The notes below the pieces were generated by a model. It saw only the letters and a list, made by a program, of their open reading frames with translations. It did no database searches and was not told where the DNA came from. The position numbers and the translations under genes are program-made. Below are positions 5,306 to 5,682 of a stretch of DNA of 5,682 nt, in pieces. Source of the stretch: JANLQX01 sp031423635 (GTDB lineage: Bacteria; Actinomycetota; Acidimicrobiia; Acidimicrobiales; JANYDT01); assembly GCA_031423635.1 (NCBI GenBank), contig JANPFX010000108.1:1-5682 (forward strand). The letters run 5' to 3'. The stretch's first letter is position 1; each line of letters begins with the position of its first letter.

Positions 5306-5475
5306 CTCACATTTGTGCAGGTAGCAGGCTGTATTTGTTGGTTGGAGCGCTGGAAGCCAGTTGTGGCAGAGGTTCCAAGTGCACACCAAGTGCACAGACC
5401 TGCAGGATCTCGTCGGACGCATCGGCCGAAATCGGATCGTTCGGACGTGGTCGACGACGGCCGAACCGCGCTGTC
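5306..5475. other. Non-coding flank, possible att/arm-site region
   Basis: These 170 bases hold no gene I can support. The first 70 or so are visibly richer in A/T than the rest of the window. They contain a small hairpin (CTGG-AAG-CCAG, 5350-5360), TGCAGGT (5316-5322) inverted as ACCTGCA (5398-5404), the 11-base tandem repeat at 5375-5396, and CGGCCGAA twice (5423-5430 and 5458-5465). The position, between a tRNA 3' end and an excisionase-like gene, is where integrase arm sites normally lie. Confidence 0.4.
5375..5396 (+). repeat. Perfect tandem repeat, 2 x 11 bases
   Basis: CCAAGTGCACA occurs twice, head to tail with no spacer (5375-5385 and 5386-5396). Each copy contains the palindrome GTGCAC, so the two centres are one helix turn apart. 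This is compatible with cooperative binding on one face of the DNA, as at Xis or integrase arm sites. That function is inferred from location. Confidence 0.7.
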
Positions 5476-5682
5476 CTATGGACGCGGCGTCAGCGCGGAC
5501 TGTAGGAGCGTCTCGATCACTTCCGTCGGGATGACGACCCGACCTCCGATTCGGAGGCTCGGCACGAGTCCCGTGCGCACGTGTTCGTACAGAGTGGAAC
5601 GTCCTATCCCGACGATTCGCGCGGCTTCCGGAACGCTGACTGTTCGGCGGATCGCGGGGGTTCCGTTCGATGTTGGCGTGCT
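5476..5682 (-). CDS. Excisionase/MerR-like helix-turn-helix protein, N-terminus cut by window end
   Basis: This - strand frame is open from the window edge to TAG at 5476-5478 and gives 68 residues. No ATG or GTG occurs near the edge, so the start is probably outside the window. It contains the compact HTH_17/Xis-type winged helix: TVSVPEAARIVGIGRSTLYE (14-33), then HVRTGLVPSLRIGGRVVIP (34-52) and TEVIETLLQS (53-62). The 'v.eaA...gigrsTlY..v..G.ip..riGgr..ip' pattern is shared by excisionases (recombination directionality factors) of actinobacterial integrative elements and by stand-alone small regulators. Excisionases bend att DNA and steer a tyrosine integrase toward excision. The gene points toward the tRNA-Val, but no integrase lies between, so it is either part of a degraded element or an unrelated regulator. 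Confidence 0.8.
   Translation of the reverse strand, partial: STPTSNGTPAIRRTVSVPEAARIVGIGRSTLYEHVRTGLVPSLRIGGRVVIPTEVIETLLQSALTPRP

Noticed and set aside
5228..5422. 64-aa - strand frame running through the tRNA
   Set aside because: Much of it is the antisense of tRNA-Val, a frequent spurious call. I also checked its upstream extension for an integrase C-terminus and saw no tyrosine-recombinase motif.
1..5682. CRISPR array, insertion sequence or riboswitch
   Set aside because: No series of regularly spaced repeats, no transposase motif or paired terminal repeats, and no recognisable aptamer core was seen on reading the window.

Overview
The window is GC-rich chromosomal DNA from an actinobacterium. 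The likely source is the Acidimicrobiia/Ilumatobacter type or a relative; this is an inference from composition and gene content, not a match. The signs are strong use of G/C at third codon positions, an F420-type luciferase-like oxidoreductase, a P450 tail, TANNNT -10 elements placed 6-7 bases before start codons (leaderless transcripts), and a tRNA gene without encoded CCA.

Layout, left to right. Bases 1-135 hold the last 44 codons of a + strand gene whose end looks like a cytochrome P450. A convergent F420-dependent LLM oxidoreductase (132-1100, -) overlaps its stop codon. After a 135-base gap with dyad symmetries comes an unrecognised 181-residue protein (1236-1781, -). It is divergent from an M20-family amidohydrolase/peptidase of the ACY1L2 (PM20D2) type (1849-3033, +). 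Next is a small toxin-antitoxin patch on the - strand: a truncated 5' fragment of an MNT-type nucleotidyltransferase (about 3040-3157), a VapC-like PIN-domain toxin (3214-3639) and its AbrB/VapB-like antitoxin (3623-3868), which overlaps the toxin by 17 bases. Divergent from the antitoxin is an Amidohydro_2-family metal-dependent hydrolase (4023-5198, +). A tRNA-Val(TAC) gene follows at 5233-5305.

Past the tRNA the composition becomes less GC-rich. A perfect tandem pair of 11-base repeats appears at 5375-5396. The right edge carries a partial excisionase/MerR-like helix-turn-helix gene on the - strand (5476-5682). A tRNA 3' end, short repeats and an Xis-like protein together suggest the edge of an integrated or degraded mobile element, but no integrase lies between them.

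The LLM oxidoreductase, P450, M20 hydrolase and Amidohydro_2 protein are typical accessory catabolic enzymes and do not form one operon. The functional linkages that can be supported are the vapBC pair and, tentatively, the tRNA/Xis boundary. I see no convincing new multi-gene system. The points most worth a second look are the MNT remnant, the integrase-less tRNA boundary with its tandem repeat, and the repeated leaderless promoter arrangement.
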